A DNA stretch of 64,000 nucleotides from Gammaproteobacteria bacterium (lineage in GTDB: Bacteria > Pseudomonadota > Gammaproteobacteria > Pseudomonadales > Halieaceae): assembly GCA_030427085.1 (NCBI GenBank), contig JAUHXH010000002.1:1-64000 (forward strand), in the 5' to 3' direction. Shown here one piece after another: positions 35,370 to 43,542 of the stretch. Under the pieces are notes generated by a model. That model was not told the DNA's origin. It saw nothing but the letters and a program-made list of their open reading frames with translations, and ran no database searches. The first letter of the stretch is position 1, and every line of letters starts with the position of its first letter. The position numbers and the translations under genes were made by a program.

Positions 35370-37129
35370 CGGTCCACGTCCGCCATCACAAAGTCGATAC
35401 TGGCAATAATCGCGATCAGGTCGGGAATCATCAGGCCGCGACTGATCAGCGGAATTTGTTGCAGCGCCGGGAACGATGGCGTGCGAATGCGAGTGCGATA
35501 GCTGGTGGTGCCGCCATCGCTGATCAGGTGATAGTTGTTGATGCCCTTGGTCGCTTCAATCGGGAAGGACGCCTCTCCCGCCGGTACCACCGGCCCCCAG
35601 CTCACGGAGAGGAAGTGTGTAATAAGCGTTTCGATGTCCTCCAGCATGCGTTCCCGCGGTGGCGGCGTGGTCAGGCGGTGTTCACTTTTAAACGGGCCGG
35701 CCGGCATGTTATCGACGCACTGGCGAATGATTTTCAGGCTCTCTCGAATTTCCTCGATGCGTACTGCTGCCCGGTCATAGCAGTCCCCGCCGGTGGCGAT
35801 GGGAATGTTGAAGTCAAACTGATCGTAGCCGCCGTAGGGGCGATCGCGGCGCAGGTCGAAGTCCACGCCGGTGGCGCGCAGCGAGGGCCCGGTAATACCC
35901 CAGTCGATGGCCTCCTGCTGTGAATACACGCCGATCCCACGAGTCCGTTGCTGCAGGATAGAGTTGTCCATGGCCATTTTTTGGTAGTGGTCCAGGCGCT
36001 CCGGCATGCTGTCGATAAAGTCCAGCACCAGCCGTTGCCAGCCCTCCGGCAAGTCCTGCGCCACACCGCCCAGGCGGAACCACGCGGGGTGCATGCGGCC
36101 ACCGGTGATGGCTTCCACAATGCCGAACAGTCGCTCCCGGTCGGCGAACATGTAAAACACCGGGGACATCTGCCCCACGTCCTGGGCAAAGGTGCCGTAA
36201 AACACCAGATGGCTGGATATGCGGAACAGCTCCGCCATCATGATGCGGATCACTTTTGCCCTTGGCGGCACCTCCACCCCGGCCAGGGTTTCCAGCGCCA
36301 TCAGGTAGGCCAGGTTGTTCATTACCCCGCCGAGGTAGTCCACCCGATCGGTGTAGGGAATGTAGGAGTGCCAGGTCTGGCGTTCTCCCATTTTTTCGGC
36401 GCCGCGATGGTGGTAGCCGATGTCGGGTACGGCGTCGATCACCACTTCGCCGTCCAGTTGCAGGGCTATGCGAAAAACGCCGTGCACGGAGGGGTGGTTG
36501 GGGCCGAGATTGAGGAACATGAATTCAGTGTCGGCGGAGGCGCGATCCATGCCCCATTCTTCGGGCCGGAACAGCAGCGCCTCCTGCTCTTCCCGCTGGC
36601 GTTCTTCGTCGAGGCTGAACGGTTCCATCTCGGTAGCGCGAGCGGGGTGTTCCTTGCGCAGGGCGTGCCCTTGCCACGTCGGTGGCAACAGGATCCGCCG
36701 CAAATTGGGGTGGCCGGTGAAGCGCAGGCCGAACATGTCCCACACTTCGCGCTCATACCAGTTGGCGTTGGGCCACAGGGCGGTAGCGCTGGGCAGGCCG
36801 GCACTGGCAGCGCTGGTGGTAGCCTTAAGGCGAAATTCCCGCCAGGGTTTCAGGTTGACCAGGTGATAGACCACGCTGAAGTCGCTGGCGGGTTCAGGCG
36901 TGTGTTCGCGCAGACGTTCATCAACACCGAACAGGTCCAGCAACATCGGGTAGCGCGGTTTCAGATAAGCCAGTGCCGCCAGTAGCCGCTCAGGGACGAC
37001 CCAGCACGTAGGCACACCGTCGGCACAGTGCTGGGTTTGCACCGTGTCGGCCCCGAAGCGGTCGATCAAGTCTTCCGCGGCGGGTGGGGCACGCGTTACC
37101 CCTGGTGGGGGGCTGGCAATGGTTTCCAT
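35366..37129 (-). CDS. nuoCD: NADH-quinone oxidoreductase subunit C/D (fused)
   Basis: The 587-residue protein fuses NuoC (residues about 1-185, ending in the [22 protein letters not shown]-type block) and NuoD (about 195-587, starting around [16 protein letters not shown]). The NuoD part supplies part of the quinone site; its His/Tyr near NLGPNHPS and RTRGIGVYS are retained. Fused NuoCD is the usual form in Enterobacteria and Pseudomonas. It starts 34 bases after the nuoB stop. Confidence 0.96.
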   Translation of the reverse strand: METIASPPPGVTRAPPAAEDLIDRFGADTVQTQHCADGVPTCWVVPERLLAALAYLKPRYPMLLDLFGVDERLREHTPEPASDFSVVYHLVNLKPWREFRLKATTSAASAGLPSATALWPNANWYEREVWDMFGLRFTGHPNLRRILLPPTWQGHALRKEHPARATEMEPFSLDEERQREEQEALLFRPEEWGMDRASADTEFMFLNLGPNHPSVHGVFRIALQLDGEVVIDAVPDIGYHHRGAEKMGERQTWHSYIPYTDRVDYLGGVMNNLAYLMALETLAGVEVPPRAKVIRIMMAELFRISSHLVFYGTFAQDVGQMSPVFYMFADRERLFGIVEAITGGRMHPAWFRLGGVAQDLPEGWQRLVLDFIDSMPERLDHYQKMAMDNSILQQRTRGIGVYSQQEAIDWGITGPSLRATGVDFDLRRDRPYGGYDQFDFNIPIATGGDCYDRAAVRIEEIRESLKIIRQCVDNMPAGPFKSEHRLTTPPPRERMLEDIETLITHFLSVSWGPVVPAGEASFPIEATKGINNYHLISDGGTTSYRTRIRTPSFPALQQIPLISRGLMIPDLIAIIASIDFVMADVDR

Positions 37130-37163
37130 GTTTTTATAAGTGTTTTCCTGATCCTGGGTAGGC

Positions 37164-37799
37164 CTATACCTCGTTGGGTGGACGCAGGGTTGTGGCCTGC
37201 TGGCGTTCCGTCAGTAATCGGTCGCGCTGGGATGGCATCTCGGCTTTCACCACCGTTTGATCTCCGGCCACCCAACTCAGAGGCCGCCGCTCCTGCGCCA
37301 CGGCGTCCTGCAGCATCATCAAGCCCTGCATCAGGGCTTCCGGGCGCGGCGGGCATCCCGGTACATACACGTCCACAGGAATAAATTTGTCCACGCCCTG
37401 CACCACGCTGTAGATGTCGTACATGCCGCCGGAGTTGGCACAGGAGCCCATGGAAATGATCCACCGGGGTTCCAACAACTGGTCGTACAGGTGCTGTACC
37501 ACCGGCGCCATCTTTCGGAAGACAGTGCCGGAGATCACCATCAGGTCCGCCTGCCGCGGCGTGGCGCGGATGACTTCAGAGCCGAAACGGGCTATGTCGT
37601 GGCGACTGGTAAAGGAGGTGGCCATTTCCACGTAGCAGCAGGACAAGCCGAAATTGAAGGGCCACAGGGAGTGTGCGCGCCCCCAGGCGATGAGGTCCTC
37701 CAGTCGGGCAAAAAACACATTGCGTTTGATCTGTTCTGCCATGTCCGCCTCGTGCGAACTGGCGATGGTGTCCTCCGGGCGACTCAGGTGCCATTCCAT
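37164..37799 (-). CDS. nuoB: NADH-quinone oxidoreductase subunit B (cluster N2)
   Basis: From ATG 37799 the protein has 211 residues and carries the N2 4Fe-4S cluster ligands in LSCCYVEMA (Cys-Cys), GSCANSGG and [13 protein letters not shown]2 passes electrons to ubiquinone. The ATG begins one base after the nuoA stop (TGATATGG); the longer frame that starts at 37868 extends into nuoA and is not family-like. An extra C-terminal tail of about 30 residues is present. Confidence 0.96.
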   Translation of the reverse strand: MEWHLSRPEDTIASSHEADMAEQIKRNVFFARLEDLIAWGRAHSLWPFNFGLSCCYVEMATSFTSRHDIARFGSEVIRATPRQADLMVISGTVFRKMAPVVQHLYDQLLEPRWIISMGSCANSGGMYDIYSVVQGVDKFIPVDVYVPGCPPRPEALMQGLMMLQDAVAQERRPLSWVAGDQTVVKAEMPSQRDRLLTERQQATTLRPPNEV

Positions 37800-37800
37800 A

Positions 37801-38196
37801 TCAGCGCTCCGGCTTCCATCCGGTTCGGGTTTTTTGCCCCCAATCCAGCGCACCGCTGCGCCATTCATAAATCAGCGCAATGGTGAGAATAAAAATAAAC
37901 AGGCCGACGGCCAGAAAACCCTCCCAACCCAGTTCGAAGAAGGCGACAGCCCAGGCGAAAATAAACACGGTTTCCAGGTCGAAGATGACGAAGAAAATGG
38001 CGATCAGGTAGAACTCAACGGCGAAGTGTATCTGCGGCGTCCCTACCGACAACACACCGGACTCGAAGGGCAGGTTGGTGGCCTGGTTGGCGCGCCGTTG
38101 ACCCAGCAGCCAGGATAGGCCCAGCATGGTGGCCACCAGCGCCAGCACCGCAAGGAAGTAAACTATGAACGGCCACAGCGCCGCTTCGCTGCTCAT
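37801..38196 (-). CDS. nuoA: NADH-quinone oxidoreductase subunit A
   Basis: NuoA is the first gene of the operon. From ATG 38196 it has 131 residues, with three helices and the family blocks LPFESGV and [25 protein letters not shown] frame that starts at 38268 would add 24 non-family residues and no ribosome site, so I used the later start. The Shine-Dalgarno of either is weak. The promoter should lie in the 367 bases upstream. Confidence 0.94.
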   Translation of the reverse strand: MSSEAALWPFIVYFLAVLALVATMLGLSWLLGQRRANQATNLPFESGVLSVGTPQIHFAVEFYLIAIFFVIFDLETVFIFAWAVAFFELGWEGFLAVGLFIFILTIALIYEWRSGALDWGQKTRTGWKPER

Positions 38197-38563
38197 CGCA
38201 ATACACCCGCGGAGCAAAGCAGAATGGACGGCACGGAGAAGGCCATTAACAGTGTGTGCAACACACATTGCCGGAAGGTGAAGCTGGTTCTGTCGGTTCC
38301 GCGCATTACAACTCCCGGGGGGGCATGCCCCAGTCGTGCACCACGCATCGCGTTAATTAGCGATGAACTGTGTCAGCAACCGCATACCGCAACCGCAGCA
38401 TCCCGTCGGCGGCCAGTTGTCACCGAATGGGAAGCTTCTGAATATAAGCGTAGCCAGCCTTAGACGATTTACCAGTGAGGAACGCAGGAATATTTTTAAG
38501 TCGCCAATTCTGGGCTAGGCTGCACAGGAAATACCGCTTCCACACCGAGAGTACACAGCGATC
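38197..38563. other. Divergent intergenic region upstream of nuoA and the sixA-like gene
   Basis: No gene with convincing coding features lies here; a minus-strand frame that covers part of it is an extension of nuoA and is rejected. The leader on the nuo side contains a short inverted repeat (TGTGTG-CAA-CACACA near 38253-38267). For the plus-strand gene, TTGTCA and an AATATA/TATAAG stretch lie near 38417-38448, a weak promoter candidate. No clear consensus promoter for the nuo operon was found. Confidence 0.4.
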
Positions 38564-39103
38564 GTGAAAACCCTCCATCTGTTGCGCCACGCCAAGTCCA
38601 GTTGGGATGAGCCCGGTTTGTCTGACCGGGAGCGAGGGTTGAATCCGCGGGGGCTGCGCGACGCGCCCATGATGGGTACGGCACTGGCGGAGATACTCGA
38701 ACCCATGGCGGTATTCGTTAGCCCCGCGCGGCGTGCCTGTATGACGCTCGACGGCCTCTGCCAGGGCTGGCCCGACCTGCGCCGCCGTGAGCACTACACC
38801 ATTGACCGCCTGTATACATTTTCCAGCGAGGAGTTGCTGCTCTGGCTGGCGGACTGCGACGACCTGCTGGACAGTGTGTTCGCTATTGGCCACAACCCGG
38901 CATTTACCGACCTGGTCAACACCCTGGTGGGTGAGCCCTGCCTGGATAACCTGCCCACCGCGGGTTACGTGCAACTGTCATTGTCGATCGACAGCTGGGC
39001 GGATCTACCCCGGGTCTGTGGCACGGTGGAACGCCAGATTTTCCCTCGCCAACTGCGCAATGGCCACCCACGATCAACCGGGCTTTCGCAGCCTGGCGCC
39101 TAG
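38564..39103 (+). CDS. sixA: SixA-like phosphohistidine phosphatase (histidine phosphatase family)
   Basis: The 179-residue protein opens with the phosphatase signature LLRHAKSSWDEP (the RHA motif with the catalytic His) and has a second His in IGHNPAFTDLVN, as in SixA. The family works on phosphohistidine in HPt domains. The start is GTG at 38564; ribosome site is weak. It has no near operon partner. It is divergent from the nuo operon. Confidence 0.88.
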   Translation: MKTLHLLRHAKSSWDEPGLSDRERGLNPRGLRDAPMMGTALAEILEPMAVFVSPARRACMTLDGLCQGWPDLRRREHYTIDRLYTFSSEELLLWLADCDDLLDSVFAIGHNPAFTDLVNTLVGEPCLDNLPTAGYVQLSLSIDSWADLPRVCGTVERQIFPRQLRNGHPRSTGLSQPGA

Positions 39104-39202
39104 CCCCGCTCGGGACAAGTGGCAGGTGGTCGTGTAGAGTAGCGCCATTGTGACACCGCCCGCAGGCGGTGGCCTGTTCCATTAACACCAGCGGAGTAGA
39201 TC

Positions 39203-39454
39203 ATGCGGCGCAATCTGATTGCCCTCGCTGTCGCCGGTTTGCTATCGGCCTGCACCACTCAAACACCCGAACCGCCAGCCGGCATCGTTTGCACCGAGCC
39301 GCGGCCCCAGGTTTGCACCATGGAATACGCGCCGGTTTGCGGTAGGCGCACCGACGGTGCGCTGGGCACCTATTCCTCTCCGTGTAACGCCTGTGCCGAC
39401 GTGGGGGTGTTGAGTTACCGCGCAGATGCTTGTGACAGCACCGCGATCCAATGA
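39203..39454 (+). CDS. Small Kazal-like lipoprotein
   Basis: The 83-residue protein has a lipoprotein signal (LLSAC) and a short Cys-rich body with the layout CTMEYAPVCG...GTYSSPCNAC...YRADAC. That is typical of bacterial Kazal-type domains related to serine protease inhibitors. The Cys pattern predicts disulfide bonds in the periplasm. A good ribosome site (GGAG, 7 bases) precedes the ATG. Function is unknown; protection against proteases is possible. Confidence 0.8.
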   Translation: MRRNLIALAVAGLLSACTTQTPEPPAGIVCTEPRPQVCTMEYAPVCGRRTDGALGTYSSPCNACADVGVLSYRADACDSTAIQ

Positions 39455-39480
39455 GCGCTGGCAGATCTACCTGAGGCACT

Positions 39481-40803
39481 ATGACACTAACCAATAAAAT
39501 CCTGCTGGGCATGGTCGCTGGAATGGCGGTCGGTTCAGTCCTCAATTTACTCCTTCATGCCAGCGGCTCCACCGACCTCATCAATGTGGTGGTGAACGAC
39601 TACTTGATCGGCGGCGTATTCGATGTAGTGGGGCGCATTTTTGTGGCCTCGCTGAAATTACTGGTAGTACCGCTGGTGCTGGTATCGCTGATTTGCGGGG
39701 CCAGCTCACTGGGTGACAACTCCCGCATGGGGCCCATCGCCGGAAAAACCCTGTTTTTCTATCTCGGTACCACCGCGGTCGCCGTGGGCAGTGCACTGCT
39801 GTTCGCCACCCTGATCGGCCCGGGCATTCATGTCAGTGCCGGTGCAGATATGGCCTTTGAACCCAGCGTGGCGCCGCCTCTGCAGGATGTGCTGGTAGAC
39901 ATCTTCCCCTCCAACCCGATCCGCGCAATGGCCGACGGCAAAATGCTGCAGGTGATTGTGTTCGCCCTGCTGGTGGGTTACGCCGTGTCTCACGCCGGCG
40001 AGCCCGGGCGCCGCATTGCTGCCTTCTTCCGCGATATGGAAGCGGTGGTAATGAGGATGGTTGGCATCCTGATGAGCCTGGCCCCTTACGGTGTGTTCGC
40101 CCTGCTGGCCAAGTTGTTCTCCGAGTTGGGCATTGGCGCCATTCTGGACCTGGCCGCCTACTTCTTCACGGTGTTGGGGGTACTGCTGTTCCACGCCTTC
40201 GTGGTGTACAGCACCATGTTGAAAACCTTCACCGGCCTGTCGCCGCGCATTCTGCTGACCAAGATGCGTTCTGTTTGGGCCTTTGCCTTCAGTACAGCCT
40301 CTTCCGGTGCCACGCTGCCGGTCACCCTGCGCACCGTGGAGCGTCGCCTGGGTGTTCACAACTCCGTGGCTGGCTTCACCGTACCCCTGGGTGCCACCAT
40401 CAACATGGATGGCACTGCCATCATGCAGGGTGTGGCAACAGTGTTTATCGCCCAGGTTTACGGTGTGGACCTCAGCGTGACCGACTTCCTGACGGTGATT
40501 CTTACCGCCACACTGGCGTCTATCGGCACCGCCGCCGTGCCCGGCGTGGGCCTGATTACGCTGGCGCTGGTGCTGGAGCAGGCCGGCCTGCCGGTTGAGG
40601 GCATTGCATTGATCATCGGCGTGGATCGCCTCCTGGATATGGTGCGCACTGCCGTCAACGTCACCGGTGATGCCACCGTGGCCGTTATCGTGGGCAAGAG
40701 CGAGAAGCAGTTTGATGAGGGCGTGTTCCTCAATCCACGTGCCGACATGAATGTCGACGATGATGAAGACGAGACCACGCCAGGGGCCACGGCGCCCGCC
40801 TGA
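39481..40803 (+). CDS. Dicarboxylate/amino acid:cation symporter (DAACS family)
   Basis: The 440-residue membrane protein has the GltP/DctA-like fold: about eight helices plus re-entrant hairpins, a Ser-rich SSGATLPVT hairpin, the GATINMDGTA segment that binds cation and substrate, and DRLLDMVRTAVNVTGDA in the last helix (Arg and Asp contact the carboxylates). The residues in the DRLLDMVRTA helix suggest an acidic substrate such as glutamate, aspartate or C4-dicarboxylate. The acidic C-terminal tail is short. It has its own ribosome site (GAGG), 26 bases after the Kazal-like gene. Confidence 0.93.
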   Translation: MTLTNKILLGMVAGMAVGSVLNLLLHASGSTDLINVVVNDYLIGGVFDVVGRIFVASLKLLVVPLVLVSLICGASSLGDNSRMGPIAGKTLFFYLGTTAVAVGSALLFATLIGPGIHVSAGADMAFEPSVAPPLQDVLVDIFPSNPIRAMADGKMLQVIVFALLVGYAVSHAGEPGRRIAAFFRDMEAVVMRMVGILMSLAPYGVFALLAKLFSELGIGAILDLAAYFFTVLGVLLFHAFVVYSTMLKTFTGLSPRILLTKMRSVWAFAFSTASSGATLPVTLRTVERRLGVHNSVAGFTVPLGATINMDGTAIMQGVATVFIAQVYGVDLSVTDFLTVILTATLASIGTAAVPGVGLITLALVLEQAGLPVEGIALIIGVDRLLDMVRTAVNVTGDATVAVIVGKSEKQFDEGVFLNPRADMNVDDDEDETTPGATAPA

Positions 40804-40818
40804 CACACGGAAACATTC

Positions 40819-41469
40819 ATGACGATTCAGTGCTCTATCGTGCCGGTAACGGCCTATCAGCAAAATTGCAGCATCATCAAATGCCAGGCCACCGGCCGCG
40901 CGGCGATTGTTGACCCCGGCGGCGATATCGAACGCATTCTCGCCGCCGTTAAACAGATGGACGCCACGGTGGAGAAAATCCTGCTGACCCACGGCCACAT
41001 GGATCACTGTGCCGCGTCTGAACCCTTGCGGCAGCAATTGGGCATCCCGATCGAGGGGCCGCACAAGGACGATGACTTCTGGATTTCCAAACTCCCTGAA
41101 TGGTGCGAGATGGCTGGCTTTCCCCGCGCCGAACCCTTCGTGCCAGACCGCTGGCTGGAGCAGGGTGATACCGTCACGGTAGGTGAACAAACCCTGCAGG
41201 TGTATCACTGCCCGGGGCATACTCCGGGGCATGTGGTGTTTGTGTACGACCCGCAGAAAGTCGCCTGGGTGGGCGATGTGCTGTTCCAGGGCTCCATCGG
41301 TCGCACCGACTTCCCGATGGGTAATCACGAAGACCTGATCAGCAGCATTCGCGAGCGCCTCTTCCCCCTGGGCGACGATATCACCTTTATTCCCGGGCAC
41401 GGTCCCACCTCTACCTTCGGCCAGGAACGCCGCTCGAACCCCTTCGTGGCGGACAACCGCTATGGCTGA
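40819..41469 (+). CDS. MBL-fold metallo-hydrolase (glyoxalase II-like, YcbL type)
   Basis: The 216-residue protein has the metal-binding motif T-H58-G-H60-M-D62-H63-C and the downstream YHCPGHTPGHV and IPGHGPTS His motifs. It has the compact length of the YcbL subgroup rather than of full glyoxalase II. It probably hydrolyses a thioester; substrate is not known. It starts 15 bases after the symporter gene. The DUF2288 gene overlaps its end by 8 bases. Confidence 0.9.
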   Translation: MTIQCSIVPVTAYQQNCSIIKCQATGRAAIVDPGGDIERILAAVKQMDATVEKILLTHGHMDHCAASEPLRQQLGIPIEGPHKDDDFWISKLPEWCEMAGFPRAEPFVPDRWLEQGDTVTVGEQTLQVYHCPGHTPGHVVFVYDPQKVAWVGDVLFQGSIGRTDFPMGNHEDLISSIRERLFPLGDDITFIPGHGPTSTFGQERRSNPFVADNRYG

Positions 41470-41764
41470 GGATCGCCGCGAACGGCTACTGCAGGAATAT
41501 CTGGGGCAAACCGCCAAAATCCACTGGGAAGATTTGCAGGTGCACTACGCCCGTGGGGCGGTGGTGTTGGCGTCGGCCGAGCTGGATCTGGTATCTGTTG
41601 CTGTGGAATTGGGTATGGACAACACAGACCAGTTTCAAGCGTGGATCGACGCGGGGCAAATCGCAGCAGTGTCGGAAGAACAAGCCCAGACGTTCTTTGA
41701 GGACAATCGCGAATTCTGGGCTGTGGTGGCGGCGCCGTGGGTGCTGGTGCAGCCCACGGCTTAA
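41462..41764 (+). CDS. DUF2288 family protein
   Basis: The 100-residue cytoplasmic protein matches the DUF2288 pattern: a helical start (RLLQEYLGQTAKIHWEDLQ), then the GAVVLASAELDLVSVAVELG segment and a Trp-Val-Leu-rich end. Function is unknown. It overlaps the MBL-fold gene by 8 bases and is translationally coupled to it. It converges with the phosphatase gene, 10 bases away. Confidence 0.85.
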   Translation: MAEDRRERLLQEYLGQTAKIHWEDLQVHYARGAVVLASAELDLVSVAVELGMDNTDQFQAWIDAGQIAAVSEEQAQTFFEDNREFWAVVAAPWVLVQPTA

Positions 41765-41774
41765 TACTTGGACG

Positions 41775-42578
41775 TTAGGCGCCTGCTTTGGCCGTTGCCA
41801 GGTCGCGTTCAAAGGCTGCGTTTTCCAGCCAGCAATAAATCGGCGTTTCACTGGCTTTCGATCGCTGCTCGGGGAAGGTGGGTAATTGCGTCGGAACGGT
41901 TTCGATAACCCCTCGCTCAGCCAACACCTCACTCAATTCCCCCATGCGCTCATTCAACTGCGCTGGCCACGCGGTATCTTTGGCTGGGTCCCAGCCAAAT
42001 TTTTCCATGTAGTGAAACACGGCCTGGGGATTCGCTTGTCGCACCAGCAACAGGTAGGCGGACACCACATGGCCGGTGCGCTGGGCGCCGGCGGCGCAAT
42101 GCACCAGCACGCGTTTGTTTTCGGCGAGCGCGGTATGGATGCGGGTTACAGCATCCGCCACGCAATTGAGCGGACCGGTTCCGTTGCCGCACATCACGAA
42201 GCGATGCCCATCCACGCCCAGGGACTCAATAGCCCGCGCTTCCGCCTGTTGATCAGGGCAGGGCGGGTTGGTATCCATTCCAGACAAATCCACCACCGTG
42301 CAAATCCGGTAGCGGCGCAGAACATTGCGTACGTTGTACCGGGATATCTGCCCGCTGCGGTACAGGCTGCCGGGCAGCACTGCGTCGAAGCGCTTGATGC
42401 GGAAGTAATGCTTGAGCCGGTATTTCCACAGCAGCGTGGCTGCGATGGCGGCGATAAGGCCGGCAGCTATGGCCGGTGTAGACTCCCCAATCAGGAAGTA
42501 GGTGGTGAGCGAAATAGCGCTAAACACCACGATAAAACACAGGACCTGTAAAAACAGGGTTCGCTGCTTGTTGGACAT
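41775..42578 (-). CDS. Membrane-anchored dual-specificity/tyrosine phosphatase
   Basis: From ATG 42578 the protein has 267 residues. Two membrane helices (about residues 10-30 and 35-52) precede a cytoplasmic phosphatase domain with Asp97 as possible acid (TVVDLSG) and the CX5R signature H160-C161-AAGAQ-R167 (Cys161 as nucleophile). It is near the PTP/DSP superfamily; the substrate could be a protein or a phospholipid phosphate. A longer frame starting at 42791 adds 71 residues of atypical composition and is rejected. The ribosome site is weak. Confidence 0.75.
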   Translation of the reverse strand: MSNKQRTLFLQVLCFIVVFSAISLTTYFLIGESTPAIAAGLIAAIAATLLWKYRLKHYFRIKRFDAVLPGSLYRSGQISRYNVRNVLRRYRICTVVDLSGMDTNPPCPDQQAEARAIESLGVDGHRFVMCGNGTGPLNCVADAVTRIHTALAENKRVLVHCAAGAQRTGHVVSAYLLLVRQANPQAVFHYMEKFGWDPAKDTAWPAQLNERMGELSEVLAERGVIETVPTQLPTFPEQRSKASETPIYCWLENAAFERDLATAKAGA

Positions 42579-43007
42579 GGGACGATCCGTTATATCTGGC
42601 TGTCTCGTTTTCTCACATACAGATGAAGCGCACGTGAACCTTTTCCTTCCTGCGCGAGCAGGCGGTACCGAATGCATCGTGTGTACGGGATGACAAGCTG
42701 CGGTAGCGGAAGTGCAGCCAGACGAACGACCAGCCGGATCAATAACCCGGTTGCCCCCTCCATCTAATAAATCCCCATGCAGCTCTGTCACTATTGTTGT
42801 GATTCTGGCTGCTTCAAATTACTGCCTGCGCCCTGTTGTATGTTTTTTGAGCGCAGCGGGGGCAATCATAAGCGATTGCAGGGGGTGTGTCTTGTCCTGA
42901 ATGGTGATATTTCGCAATTTTGAGCACTGGGTATGACCTGGGAGGTGGGTCTGCTGTGGTGGCCATTGCTGCCTGGGTGGGGGCTACACTGTGGAGTAGG
43001 TGATGGG
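42579..43007. other. Intergenic region
   Basis: About 429 bases between the divergent phosphatase and DUF2784 genes carry no gene I can support. I see no clear terminator, tRNA or repeated element. It is moderately GC-rich with AT-rich patches near 42800-42860, where promoters may lie. Confidence 0.4.
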
Positions 43008-43403
43008 ATGTCGAACGAACTGTTGTTACTAGCACTGGCGGACGCGATTCTGGTCGTACACACGCTATTTGTCTGCTTCGTGGTATTGGGGCTGGTGGCG
43101 ATTTACCTTGGGGGAATCCTGGGGTGGCGTTGGGTGCGCAACAGGATTTTCCGAATCGTGCACCTGTGCGCGATCGGTTTCGTGGTTTTGCAATCCTGGT
43201 TGGGGGCTATCTGCCCCCTGACTACCTGGGAGATGGCGCTGCGTGAGGCTGCAGGGGCAGGCACCTATTCTGGTTCGTTTGTTCAGTATTGGTTGCACAG
43301 GTTGATTTACTACAGTGCGCCGGATTGGGTGTTTGTTGTGGCGTATACTTTTTTTGGTGGCTTGGTGTTACTGAGTTGGGTTTTGGTTCGGCCGCGGGGG
43401 TGA
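43008..43403 (+). CDS. DUF2784 family membrane protein
   Basis: From ATG 43008 the protein has 131 residues with about four membrane helices. It matches DUF2784, with ADAILVVHTLFVCFVVLG near the start and QSWLGAICPLTTWE in the middle. Function is unknown. The earlier frame start at 42933 adds 25 residues; I chose 43008 because a GGAG ribosome site lies about 12 bases upstream and the family begins here. The gene stands alone. Confidence 0.85.
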   Translation: MSNELLLLALADAILVVHTLFVCFVVLGLVAIYLGGILGWRWVRNRIFRIVHLCAIGFVVLQSWLGAICPLTTWEMALREAAGAGTYSGSFVQYWLHRLIYYSAPDWVFVVAYTFFGGLVLLSWVLVRPRG

Positions 43404-43542
43404 TTTCCTGCCACAAGACCGGGCAAGCGCAGTCAGTGAACAGTTTAGTGGAGCTAGAAGTATCATTGGCTAGACTGTAGTTCCGTAAACTGGCCAGGAA
43501 AGTTGGTGCCCGCTGTGGTTGGGCCGGCCCTCAGGAGCAAAA

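Noticed and set aside
35948-36985. A 345-codon plus-strand frame antisense to nuoCD
   Set aside because: Antisense shadow, His/Gln/Val-rich, no ribosome site.
39154-39171. CACCGCC/GGCGGTG hairpin after the sixA-like gene as terminator
   Set aside because: Stem of only 7 bp and no T-run follows, so evidence is too weak to list.
39706-41517. A 603-codon minus-strand frame across the symporter and MBL-fold genes
   Set aside because: It is a shadow of real genes in a GC-rich genome; the product has the His/Gly/Gln/Ala-rich composition of an antisense frame and no domain.
42579-42791. N-terminal extension of the membrane-anchored phosphatase to 42791
   Set aside because: The extra 71 residues are unlike the rest, rich in Cys, Arg and Pro, and the two helices start directly after the ATG at 42578.
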